A DNA stretch of 64,000 nt from Brachionus koreanus. Its lineage: Eukaryota; Rotifera; Eurotatoria; Ploima; Brachionidae. A program made the translations under genes and the position numbers. This document shows, piece after piece, positions 9,202 through 20,219 of this stretch (positions are counted from its first letter, which is position 1; each line of letters opens with the position of its first letter). The notes beneath the pieces are model-generated. The model ran no database searches. It had not been told where the DNA came from and saw only the letters and a list, made by a program, of their open reading frames with translations. Where the stretch lies: NCBI GenBank assembly GCA_016987375.1, contig PJRA01000198.1:999750-1063749 (forward strand), in the 5' to 3' direction.

Positions 9202-12003
9202 ATGTCAAATTTGCTAGCCAGCTATTTTACAAATAGTGGTAATGACATTACTAATATTGGAAATACAACCGATATTGCGGGTCGGTCTTTTTTTGATATT
9301 ATTTCAGACTGCAAGGATTTTAGTAGGATATTTAAGTAATCAAATAAAACTAAAATAAATAATTGATTTCAGATGAAGAATCGACTGAGGACACAACTAG
9401 TTCTAGTATAGAAAATTTAGAAATTTGGCCTTATCCAAAGACAGTTGAGTGTTTAAATAGTCCTTTTAAATTCGCCATTACAGAGCCTTTGATTGATCCT
9501 ATTAAAATTCTGGTCAACAAGCATTTTGGTGCAGTAGAGGCCAATAAGCGTGTTCTGCCTAATGCTGATAGTGTTCTATCTGATGCTAATGGACTTCAAA
9601 TTTTAATAGTAACTTTTTGAAAATTTGTTTTTTAATTTCATTTAAAATATAAGACAAAAAAATTGTCGACCTTGTTATGTGGTCATTCAATTAACAAAAA
9701 AATTAGATAATTTTAAATTAGTAAAATAAAAAAAAAATTTTTAAATCTTAAAAAAAAAAGTTTAAGCCTAGGAAAAAAATTTTTTTTTGATTTATCTTTT
9801 TTTTTTCTAAAGAAATGTGGATGTTTTCGGTCTGTTATTAATTTGACTTATAAAATTTTATCAATTTTGTCAAACGATCAATTGTATACATCCTTTTCGC
9901 TACAAGTAATTAAATTTAAAAAAATATTTGAAATTAGAAATTTTGTTTTAATCAAGATTTGGTTTATTCGAATATCAATTTTATTAAAAATGAAATTTTT
10001 TAAAGAAGCTGAAATTGAATTAAAACAATTTGAAAATTTTGAAAGACCAAATTTTTTTCATCAGGCAAAAAATTCCAATCAGCTAGTCTCTTTTGTACCT
10101 TTTGGTCTGCGTGTTCTCAATGCCGAGTTGGCACATTATATGGGTAATTCGAACGAAAGTTTGTCAAATCTATACAAGATATTATCAATTGTTAAAAAAA
10201 TTTTACTTGACCTGTCTGAAGATGATGAAAGTAGGATTTTACTGATTGCAACAATTGCATACATTTTACTGTTTTAGCTGCCAGAAGAGTTTGGAATGAG
10301 AGAAAAAACAAAATATTGTTTTCAATTTCAAATATTCTAATAAGTCGAAAAGTAGTCAATGATTTTTTGAAATTTTATATATTTTTTTAAAATGAAATCT
10401 TTAATTTTTTAGAACTATTCAAAAGCAATAGAAATTATGAATTTAATTGCCGAGTCGGATTATTCAGACAAAAATGCAATTTGGTCTTCAATTGGAAAGC
10501 TTTATTCCACAGTAAGATATTTACTATTGAATGCTTATAAAAAAATTTTCTATCAAAAAAAAACTCTGTTTATTTATCTATTTCGCAACTATTTAACCTA
10601 GTCCAAAAATTCTTTCAATTTTGATAAACAAGCTTTTTTTATTAGAATTATCTTTATAAGCATTAATTTGTCTGTAAGAAAAAAGTCTCTAATTAGCTCA
10701 GTCAAAGATGCTTCAACAACAAGCACAATATGTTTTAAAAATAAAAAAGATTCAAATTATTTTTGACAAAATCAACTTTTTAGAATGACAAAAATACTAA
10801 TTTTGGTGACAGATTTATTCGGTTTGTGATTAACTAAACCTAAAAATGTTAATAAAACATATAAATTGTGAATCAAGCATAAACCAAGATATTTATTTAA
10901 ATAACAAAATAATTTCATATTTATCTAAAATTGTTTTTTTTTGTGTATCAAATCATATTTTTATCAGGGAATTAATTTTTTTATTATTTAATGTAAAAAT
11001 TATTTTGTCAGTCCATAAAAAAACCTTATTTATATTGAAAAAAATAAAAATAAATTTTAGAAAATTGGATTTTTGAGGATGTGCTGAAACAAACATTCCA
11101 TAAAAAATTGGCAAAATGAAAATAATTTTAGATTTTTAGATTTTTTGTGCAATATTTAAGAATTTTTTTTTGTTTATGTAAAATGTAAAATTATTTTCTT
11201 TTTGCCTAAAAAAGTTAAACTAATAGAGATTACAGTTTTCACTTACACATAATAAATTAAAAATATATTTGATTAATATTTTTATTTTTTCTTTATTATG
11301 AATCATTAGTCACTTTAAATTTTGCTGATAGATTAAAATTTAATAAATTAAGATTATTAAAAATATATTAATTTTCAATTTTTTTTAGTTTGGTGACACT
11401 GTAAATGCCAGTAACTCATTTAAAAAAGCCAAAACATTTTCAAACAAAGCTCTGCCAAGTAACAACTGCAGAAATCTTTTAAATCTGTAAATAATCTTAT
11501 TTTTTTTATTTAAATTTTAATTTTTTAAATAATTTTAAAAAATTAAAAAATTGAAAATAAGAAGCTATTTTAAATAGTTAATTTTTTTAATGACTATAAA
11601 TTTTAAACTTGAAAAATATTTTTTCAGAAGTTTTTTAAAAATGATTGCCCATCAATACAAAGAAGCATATGAGTATTTACAAGAAGCTGACCAACTAGCA
11701 CCTTACAATCCAACAGTAAGATTTTTTAAATGAGAAATATTATTGTTCATTAAAATAAAGATCCTTAATAACATGGCATTTTGTCTATTTTATTCAGGCA
11801 ATTTAATCGAGGCAATAAAATTAATTGAATCAAGGATTCAGTCGAATCCCACCAAATACCTCAATGAGAGTCTTTTGTTCAACTTATGCACTTTATACGA
11901 GCTAGAATCGTCAAAAGCGTTGCAAAAAAAGCTCAAGTTACTATTATGGCTGAATATTTATGCTGGCGATGGCTTCAATGAAACTTGTTTACAGTTACAG
12001 TGA
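9202..12003 (+). CDS. TRAPPC12: TRAPP complex subunit 12
   Basis: Eight exons: 9202-9322, 9373-9608, 9813-10230, 10278-10351, 10413-10511, 11389-11486, 11628-11715, 11761-12003, giving 458 aa. Conserved features include LVNKHFGAVEANKRVLP, KCGCFRSVINLTYKI, VPFGLRVLNAELAHYMGN, ARRVWNER and the C-terminal tetratricopeptide-like region ending LNESLLFNLCTLYELESS. TRAPPC12 belongs to the metazoan TRAPPIII tethering complex, acting in ER-Golgi traffic and autophagy. The protein is shorter than the human one (735 aa) because the long variable N-terminus is missing; an unrecognised upstream exon is possible. The start chosen is the first ATG of a good exon. The 877-bp fifth intron contains a small inverted-repeat element. 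It converges on SAYSD1 with 53 bp between stops. Confidence 0.9.
11110..11206. mobile_element. Short palindromic element in a TRAPPC12 intron
   Basis: Starts GGCAAAATGAAAATAATTTTA and ends with the near-complement TAAAATTATTTTCTTTTTGCC, 97 bp overall. The flanks TAAAAAATT (11101-11109) and TAAAAAAGT (from 11207) look like an imperfect 9-bp target duplication. Related sequence occurs at 44641-44810 and, more decayed, at about 61440-61590. Confidence 0.55.
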
Positions 12004-12056
12004 TCTAGAATTTTTATTTTATTTATTTTATTTTATTTTTTAATAAAAAAGAAATA

Positions 12057-12563
12057 TCAAAAAGGTTTGATTAAATTTTTTTCCAATTGTTCAGCTGTAA
12101 TTGTTCCTTGAATCCGTTCAACATTCGGATTGAAAACTGAATAAGCACTGACTTTGCTCCTTTTGCCAACAGTTGTATTCAAGTAAATAATAATCAAAAG
12201 CGAGCAAACAAAATAAACAGCTCCGAATTCAATTTTAATAAATATTGCGAATAAAATAATCCATAGTAGAAATTTAAGTGCTAATTTAAAAAATTTTAAT
12301 TTAAATTCTTCAGATTCAGGTTCAGATGACTCTTCAATTTCATTAATCAAAATAGATGGTTTATTATCTGGTTGAATAAAGGATTTTCTTTTAATGACTT
12401 TATTCGACTCAGTATCGTGAAAAGGCGATAACTGATCGTTGTTTGAGGAAAAATAATTATTAAAAAATTTCAAGTTGAAAAATGACTTTTTATTTTTGCT
12501 TTCCGATTTTTCTTCACTTTGTTTCTTAGCCCGAAATTTGGCTAGTTTATCCTCAATATCCAT
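12057..12563 (-). CDS. SAYSD1: SAYSvFN domain-containing protein 1
   Basis: Single-exon 168-aa protein. The C-terminal diagnostic motif SAYSVFNPNVERIQGT is followed by TAEQLEKNL, as in SAYSD1. A hydrophobic segment at about residues 93-130 (LKFLLWIILFAIF...YFVCSLLIIIYL) supplies one hairpin-like or two short membrane passes. The N-terminal 90 residues are charged and start with a short coiled segment (DIEDKLAKFRAKKQ), also found in the family. SAYSD1 is an ER-membrane protein that senses stalled ribosomes at the translocon through ufmylation marks. Its stop is 53 bp from the TRAPPC12 stop in convergent orientation. Confidence 0.93.
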   Translation of the reverse strand: MDIEDKLAKFRAKKQSEEKSESKNKKSFFNLKFFNNYFSSNNDQLSPFHDTESNKVIKRKSFIQPDNKPSILINEIEESSEPESEEFKLKFFKLALKFLLWIILFAIFIKIEFGAVYFVCSLLIIIYLNTTVGKRSKVSAYSVFNPNVERIQGTITAEQLEKNLIKPF

Positions 12564-13270
12564 CGATTAGACTTTAAATAAAATACTCTCAATATTATTT
12601 ACTTCTTGCCTGTTTATTATAAAATTTATTATAAATTAAATATGCCAAATAAATTTTCTTTTTTTTTTAAAAAACAAACTTTAATTTAAGTCAGTTTTAA
12701 ATTATTTTAATTTGTTTATTCATTAACAAAAATTATAGACTTGTTAAAAATTTTTTTGCAAAATTTCAAGAGAAAATTATGAAAAAATATAAAAAATGGG
12801 ATGATATTTAATTTTCTTTTTTAAAAAAAGCAATGTTAAAAAAAAAATTTTCACTTTTTTCAAAAAATTTTACCATTTTTTCTAATTATTCTAATTCTTT
12901 TTTTTATTTAGCTTTTGGTTAACACAAATAATCCGCAGTTGATACTTCTCCCGAAAACAATTTAAAAGTCTATAATTAATTTTTTCTAAATTTTTCTAAA
13001 TTGCTGAAAGAAATTTAGATCAGTTAATTCGAGGCAATTTAGAATTATTCAAACCTTGTTGTTTTAACATCTATTAAAAAATTATGCTTTGTTTGATAGT
13101 TCAAAAAAATTATTTCAATATGTGGTTTTCGTTAAAATATTTAAGGCAAGTTATATAAGGCTTTATTGGGATATTTCTTTAAAAGTACAAAATTAATAAA
13201 ATTTTAGTTCATTTTTTTATGTGTCAATTGTTCTGTATTTATTTTGAATTTTTCTAAATTTAAGATAAAA
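12564..13270. other. Intergenic, nothing recognised
   Basis: A/T-rich sequence upstream of SAYSD1; it must contain that gene's promoter. No exon or repeat structure is visible to me. Confidence 0.5.
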
Positions 13271-14421
13271 CGGGTGTTCACAAAAAGCAGTTTTTAACGT
13301 AAAACATCAAACTAGACGTTTTTATTAAATTTATGCTTTTTATGTATCATTATTAAGAATAGGAATTTTTATGCAGAACAGACGATATCTTTTGATGCAT
13401 AAAATTTGGTTTAGACACCTTTATTTTTTTTAAAGTCATCTTAAAAAAAGCTAAAAAAGAACATTTTTTGATTTATTGAAAATTTGGTTAAAATTTTTAA
13501 GATTTTGTTTAAGCAACAATTAGTATAGTAAAATGGTTTATATTGCAACACATAAAATTAATGCGTAAAATCTGATAACAGATATCGTATTTCATTAAAT
13601 ACAAGTAACTACAAATAGAAGAAACTTGCTAGTATTTGGGTGAAAAATTTTCTTTTATTTAAAAAAAGAAAATTCATCAAGACTTGTATAAAGTAATATG
13701 TCAAAAATTCCAAAGTCTTTCTAAATCCGGAATCTTGAGACAAAATGAGCTTTACCATTCATTAAATCAGTCATAATATGATCATTTTGAATTTTTTAAA
13801 TAATGAATCAATATGTTAATAAAACAATTTATGGAGCATTTTGATCATTGTTGAATAATATTTTAGAAGGTATATAGATCAGAACTGAGACATTCAATTT
13901 CATTAGTTATCAGACTGGTGGAGGAACCAAGAAATATCGAGTACCCGACTCCATTGTGTGACTGCTACCTTACTATTTCTTTCTTTTTTCCTAAGCTATC
14001 AGATAATCTCATTTTACCTATTTTTTTAATATTTTCATATTATTTTGCCTATTTAAATTATACTAACTACATTTTATTTTTTTTCATTTTTTATTTATTA
14101 TTTAATTTTATTTTGATTATAATTTTTTTTTTAATCTGAATGACCATTAGCTCAGTACAGAATACAAATAAATAAATAAACAAATAAATATAGATTTAAA
14201 AATCATAAATCTAAGCTTGCTTGGATTTGGGGCTTTTTTATTAGGGGCCAAGACTTAAAAGCTTATTTTAAAGGAATACATGTTAAATAAAAAGATAACT
14301 TTTTTTAAAAAACTTAGATTCTCAGCTATTAATTTTCAAAAATTTGGATAATCAGTACTTTTGGATATTGCATTCCTTTGTTTTAAAAGAACAAAAACGT
14401 ATCAACCTTTTTGAACACTCG
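13271..14421. mobile_element. Decayed TIR DNA transposon (CGGGTGTTCA ends)
   Basis: The left end CGGGTGTTCACAAAAAG (13271 on) and the right end CTTTTTGAACACTCG (to 14421) form imperfect inverted repeats about 1.15 kb apart. The body has no transposase frame. A LINE 3' fragment (about 13890-14190) sits inside it. The termini resemble Tc1-like ends in general style, but the superfamily is not established and no clean target duplication is visible. Confidence 0.45.
13890..14190 (+). mobile_element. LINE 3' UTR fragment
   Basis: The stretch TCAGACTGGTGGAGGA, then CCTTACTATTTC, then ATTAGCTCAGTACAGAATAC, ending in an AAATA-rich simple tail, matches in order the complement of 53540-53870. The short motif TTAGCTC..T also recurs at 27140-27340. 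The simple-repeat tail marks the 3' end of a non-LTR retrotransposon in plus orientation. The open frame at 13918-14139 is part of this UTR and is not a gene. Confidence 0.6.
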
Positions 14422-15063
14422 TTAATTTAGAATATGATATATTTTTTTATAATTCTAAATTAAACAGATATAAACATTTTGATGATAAATATCATTCAAA
14501 CATTTGTATTTGAATTTTTTTGCAAAAAAGCAATAGATCATCAAATGAGTCATCTCGTTTTGTTGCCATCTTCTATTAGAATATTTTTTTGAGTGTTTCT
14601 GCAAACTGAAAATTTAAATGTTTTATTGATATTTGTCGAAATGAAAATAAGTCAAGAATGTGAACTAGATAACCGTAGATTATTTGACAAATTGTCGATA
14701 TTTTTAGCCTAAATAAAATATCTGTCCTTTAATAAAATAGAAAAGGAATTAATTTAAGCTAAGAAAATATCCAGGTGAAATAATAACCCAGGCACTAAAA
14801 AATATTTAATCAATTTCACGAAATAGCTATTTAAGTATTGTCTATAAAAGGTAATTTTACTCTTATAATTTTATACTTTAGTTGACGTTATAGACAATTA
14901 GAAACTTAGTATTGCTCGAATCCTAGATATTTACATAATTTGAAATTTCATAATTCTTAATAAATGCATTTTTTTTTTATTTTAAACAAAAAATTTTTTT
15001 TATTAATATAATTTTTTTAGTTGTTATCTAAAAAAAAGAATTAATCTTAAAAAAGAAAAATAT
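14422..15063. other. Upstream region of P450 reductase
   Basis: Non-coding A/T-rich sequence preceding the reductase start. The promoter is presumably here; no specific element can be supported. Confidence 0.45.
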
Positions 15064-17387
15064 ATGCTTAATTTGAACATGATCGGATATACGGATTTTC
15101 TAATGATTGGTGGCATATCAGCCATTGCTTTATATTTGTGGATTTCGTCAAAGTCAAAGCAGCAACCCACAATGGTAGACTTAAAAAAACTCAAAGTACT
15201 TCCATCTAAGTAAATTAGACAATATTTGAATAGCTTAAATTTAATCTTTACTTGTTCTAACAGCATTGAAGACAATGTTTCGGCCAATTCTATTTCAGAG
15301 AAAGGTCTTATTGAAAAAATGAAAGCTTCTGGTAAAACAATTGTAATTTTTTTTGGCTCACAAACCGGCACTGGCGAGGAATTTGCACAGCGTCTTTCCA
15401 AAAATTGCCGTCTCTACGGTCTCAAGGCCCTGGTTGTCGATCCGGAAGAAATCGATCTAGTAATAGACTTTGAAATTTATTGATTTATTTTTTTTAATTT
15501 TTTGGCAAAAAGGAAGAATTGAGTCGACTAAATGAAATTCCAAATGCGATTGCTGTGTTTATAATGGCAACTTATGGTGAGGGAGATCCGACTGACAATG
15601 CTCAGGAATTGTTCGACTATTTGCAGCAAGGAGATTGGGATTTGAAAGGACTTAAGTATGGTGTATTCGGACTTGGCAACAAAACTTATGAACACTATAA
15701 TGAAGTCGGCAAATATTTTGACAAACGACTTGAGGAACTTAATGGAAGTCGTTTAATTGAACTAGGACTTGGTGATGATGATGCCAAGTAAGCAAAAAAA
15801 AAAAAAGAAAATTTAAAATTTTTTTTCATTTTAAAATTTATTTCAAAATTTTTAAATAAAAATTTTAATTTAATTCAAGTATTGAAGAGGATTTTGTCAC
15901 ATGGATGGACAAATTTTGGCCCGTTGTTTGTGATTTTTACGGCATATCAGCTTCTGAACAAGACATTAGGTAAACATTTTTTTTTAAAATTATCTTTCAT
16001 TTGTTGAAGATAACGCTTTCTAAAGCATGAGACAATATAAACTGATGAATTTGGATGACGTACCTGTAGAGAAAGTGTTCAAAGGTGAAGTTTACCGATT
16101 AAATTCGTATGTGAAACAAAAACCGCCATTTGATAGCAAGAATCCATTCATGGCACCAATATCAGTAAAATATAATTTGTTCAAAGGAACAGATAGGAAA
16201 TGTTTGCATATTGAATTAGACATTAGTGATTCTAGATTGAGGTATGAGGCCGGCGATCATGTGGCCATTTACCCGGCCAACGATCCGACTATTGTGAATC
16301 GGATAGGCCAGCTACTTGATGTTGACCTTGATCAAACATTTTCTCTCATAAATATTGACGAAGATGCATCCAAAAAGCATCCTTTTCCGTGTCCGACCAC
16401 TTTTCGCACTGCACTCACCTTTTACTTGGACATAACCTCGTTGCCGACTACTCAGCTGATCAAAGAATTGGCACAATATGCAACAGATGAGAGTGAGAAG
16501 AAAAGTTTACAATTAATGGCCTCAGCTAGTGAAGAGGGAAAAGCTTTGTATAATTCGTTTATTAGAGACGAGCACACAGATTTGGTTAATTTACTGGAAA
16601 AAATGTCTTCATTAAAACCTCCCGTGGACCATGTAATGGAATTGTTACCTAGACTTCAGGCTAGATATTATTCAATTTCTTCGTCACCCAAAGTTCATCC
16701 GAATACTATTCATGTGACTTGTACTGTTATTGAATATGAGACCAAAGATGGCAGGTTATGCAAAGGTGTTACTACAAATTGGCTTTTGAACAAGCCAGTT
16801 GGTGAACAATTGAAGCCTAAAGTACCAATTTTTGTTCGCAAATCTCAATTTAGACTTCCGTTTAAATTTCAAACATCTATTATAATGATTGGACCAGGTA
16901 CTGGTCTTGCTCCGTTCAGAGGCTTTCTTCAAGAAAGAGACTATTATAGAAAAGAGGGTCGCATGGTTGGCAAATCAATTTTATACTATGGTTGCAGACG
17001 AAAAGCCGAAGACTATTTGTATCAAGAGGAATTGGAACAATATGAAACAAATGGAACATTGACTAAGCTAAATGTTGCTTTTTCACGAGATCAAGCCGAA
17101 AAAGTCTATGTAACTCATCTACTTAGAAAGGATGCTGGCATGGTTTGGAACATTGTTAAAGAGGGAGGTCACATTTATGTTTGTGGGTAAGAGGATCATT
17201 TAATGTGTGTAATTTTGGTTGTTATAATTTTTTTTTTTTTAGTGATGCAAAAAATATGGCTAGGGATGTGCACGATATTTTAGTTGACATATGTGAAAAA
17301 GAAGGTGGCATGGGACGTACACAAGCTGTTCAATATGTCAAAGATTTAGGACAAAAATCAAGATATGTTTTAGATGTTTGGAGTTAG
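15064..17387 (+). CDS. POR: NADPH-cytochrome P450 reductase
   Basis: Six exons, 15064-15209, 15264-15459, 15513-15787, 15880-15969, 16026-17186 and 17243-17387, give 670 aa (human about 680). An N-terminal membrane anchor (FLMIGGISAIALYLWI) is followed by the flavodoxin/FMN domain with FFGSQTGTGEEFAQRL, MATYGEGDPTDNAQ and GLGNKTYEHYN. The FAD domain carries RYYSISSSPKVHPN, with Arg and Tyr contacting FAD. The NADPH domain carries GPGTGLAPFRGFLQER, YGCRRKAEDYLY, AFSRDQ and YVCGDAKNMARDVH, and the C-terminal aromatic VWS that stacks on FAD. It passes electrons from NADPH to microsomal P450s, haem oxygenase and squalene monooxygenase on the ER. All key residues are present, so it should be active. 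No P450 gene is adjacent. Confidence 0.97.
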
Positions 17388-18812
17388 ATTTTTTATTTTT
17401 TTCTTTTAAATAAATTAGTTAATCAAGATTCTTTTTTTTTTCTCATTTGGTGCTAATATAGATGACGTTTTTATTTTAAATTTTAAATAGCTGAAGCAAT
17501 CTTACATTCAGCGTCTTTATTTAATAAAAATATTTGTTACTTTTAAATAAATTTTTTTTTTTAAGCAACATTTCATAATTTGTGATCTTGCTGGTATAAG
17601 AGAAAAAAAATGACTTCCAAGTCAAAGTTAGAATTCGTTGAATTTCTAGGTTTTTATTTAGATTATTTAGAATAAATAATTTATTAAAAAACTAATTTCC
17701 AAATTACTGAAATTTTTTTATTGAATAAAAAAACATTTCTAATTAGAAAAAAATTGAAACCATAATTTTTGCGCTCATAACATAACAAAAGAAAAAACTC
17801 AGTTTCATTATTTAATTTACTATGCCAAATTGGACTTGATATATGTTTTCCTTAGATATATGTTTAAATATCTGAGTGCTTCAAATTTAATTAAATTGTC
17901 AGTGGTAATAAAATAATGATAAAGCATCTCTATTGTTCTGTTAACTTGAGAGTATTCTATTAAAATAAATGTGCTATTAATTTTTATCATAGGCAAGATT
18001 TTATTATTTTTATAAACTAATTGAAGAAAAAAAACTATATTTTAATTTTCCATTTTACATTGCCATGCATAAATAAAGTTTAAAATAAAATATTTTTTTG
18101 AAAAAAAAAGAGAGCAATTAAATTAAATTGGAGGGTTTTTATGACCTTTTTTTTTAAATTGATTTAGCAGCTTATATAAGAAAAGTAAAATTTGACCAAA
18201 ATATTTTATATAATTGAAGTTTTTAAATATCCCTAAAATTGTCATACATTGTTTATTTTTGTCTTAAAATTCATACGATAGTTTATGTATTTCTAGTAAG
18301 ACATTTTCGCAAGTCTGCTTGCTGTAACTTATTATCATTGTTATTTTAAATGCAATCCTTTTTAAAATTTCAAAAAAAAACTAAGTTTTGAAATATTACT
18401 AAAATTTAAAAATCTGTCATCAAATTTTTTTAATTTCAAATTTAAACTGATCATTAATTTTATTCTGTCCTTATCACTGTTCAAATACTAGTGACAAATT
18501 AGAACCATATGCTGAAATCAGAGATCATGCTAGAATTAATATTCGCTTTTTTTTAAATAGAAAATTTACAAGTGTAATAAAAAAATCCAACAGCAAATGT
18601 CAATTATTTTTGATACAAACTAAAATTTATTTTATATAAATGCCAATCCTTAATAATAAGAAAAAAGAAACTTGCCTTATCTTCTATACCCATAGCTATT
18701 TTAAAGTGACAGCTTAAATCAATTCAATTCATTGAATCATCACAATTATCTTCATAGTATTGACAAAGTAAAATTTTAGGTCAAATTTCATTTTTCATAA
18801 ATAATCAAAACA

Positions 18813-18945
18813 TTTTAAATGCGCAGTTAAATTTAATCGCAGATTTTTGATTTTTTGTAAAATTTCAAAGCATTAAATATATATACTTTTGAAAAAAATT
18901 GTAATTTCTAAAAATTCATTGAAATTTAAAATTGCGCATTTAAAA
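18813..18945. repeat. Imperfect inverted repeat / small MITE
   Basis: The left arm TTTTAAATGCGCAGTTAAAT and the right arm TTTAAAATTGCGCATTTAAAA are near-complements about 90 bp apart. The GCGC core makes the pairing unlikely to be only A/T background. No coding capacity or clean target duplication. Confidence 0.45.
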
Positions 18946-19312
18946 TATTTAGATCATTTTTGATCAACTTTGCCAAATTTTTGAATAATGGAAATCATAT
19001 TTGAAAAAAAAATTATACTAGGAGTTTATTCATTTAATAATTAAAAACCATAAGTTTAGTTTAGAGGAAAATTTTCTAAAGTAATAAATGATATTTATGA
19101 TAATAAATAAAAATTATTTTGTAAAAGTATAAGCAAAAATTCTGTGGGAAAATTGAGTCTCCAAGTAGTGGCGAACATAGACGCCCCACCATAACAGACT
19201 ACGGCCAGTCTTTTTATATAAGCTATTTTTTGATAACTTATTTTTACATTACTTCAAATAGCTTTTTTAAATAGTTAAACATTCTTTTATTTTGTTTTAA
19301 TTTCTTTTTAAT

Positions 19313-19653
19313 GGCATTGTGAATTTTGGAACAAAAAACAAAAACAAAAATTTTAAATTAAAATAACTTTTTTTCTAAGGGTCGAAAAATAATTGTGGAA
19401 AAAGTATCAACTGTTACAAGGTTTGTATCACCCAAATTTAGTCAGTGCAAAAACTGTGCAATTGTGCAAAACAGTATATGCATTAGAAAATTATAAAAAT
19501 TAAATTGCAGAGATTTTACACAAACTAAATTTGGCTGATACAAACCTTGTATCAGTTGATACATTTTGCACAACTATTTTTAGACCCTTAGAAAAAAAGT
19601 TATTTTAATTTAAAATTTTTGTTTTTGTTTTTTGTTCCAAAATTCACAATGCC
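19313..19653. mobile_element. Complete palindromic element, GGCATTGTGAATTTTGG ends
   Basis: 341 bp, starting GGCATTGTGAATTTTGGAAC and ending with its complement. The long arms are almost perfect inverted copies around a centre near 19480. It is flanked by TTTTTAAT on both sides (19305-19312 and 19654-19661), an 8-bp target duplication. The outer bases GGCATTGTGAA are shared with the 50807-51148 family although the interiors differ. No open frame; a non-autonomous DNA transposon able to form a long hairpin. Confidence 0.75.
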
Positions 19654-20219
19654 TTTTTAATTCAATTTTTGCGATGAAAATAATTAATTTTAAAAAGATT
19701 ATTAAATCAAACTCTCTCAATGATAATTATTTAACAATAATTGAACCTGAAGACAAATTATTTAAATTTTTAAAATGAACAAAGCTGGATGAATTGTTTA
19801 TGGTACAGAAATTGGAAATTTTGGAAAGAAACACCAAAATCAAAACAATGGCTCATCTCAATTTGTTTGAGTCGCAGTTATTTTTTACTACGACAACTAT
19901 TACTTTAATTTTATTAATTATTAGTGAAAATAATTACAGCTAAAGTCCTAGTATTATGTAACTTTTGAATAAACCTTTTTAATAAAATAATTTCTTAAAA
20001 AATCAAAAATCCTATTTAATTCGAAATAAAAAAATAAACATAAAGATTGCATGATTTTTAAAACCAGGTCTTAATTTAAAGTGATTCTGAAACCTTTCAC
20101 TGAGGTGAATAGAGTTATGAAGTCTGTTTTTGTAAAGCCTTTAAAAAATTAAATAAACAAAATTTTAATTCTAATAATTTATTTAGAAAAAATAATTATT
20201 TTTTCATTTTCTTTTTAAT

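Larger units (their letters stand above)
17388..20219. other. 2.8-kb intergenic region with two inverted-repeat elements
   Basis: No gene seen between POR and the nuclear receptor 3' end. It contains the small inverted repeat 18813-18945 and the palindromic element 19313-19653. The rest is A/T-rich without coding signal. Confidence 0.55.

Noticed and set aside
13918..14139. 73-aa plus-strand frame with a hydrophobic tail
   Set aside because: It lies in a LINE 3' UTR fragment shared with 53540-53870, and the hydrophobicity is only poly-T translation.
15024..15401. 125-aa minus-strand frame
   Set aside because: Antisense shadow of the first P450 reductase exons.
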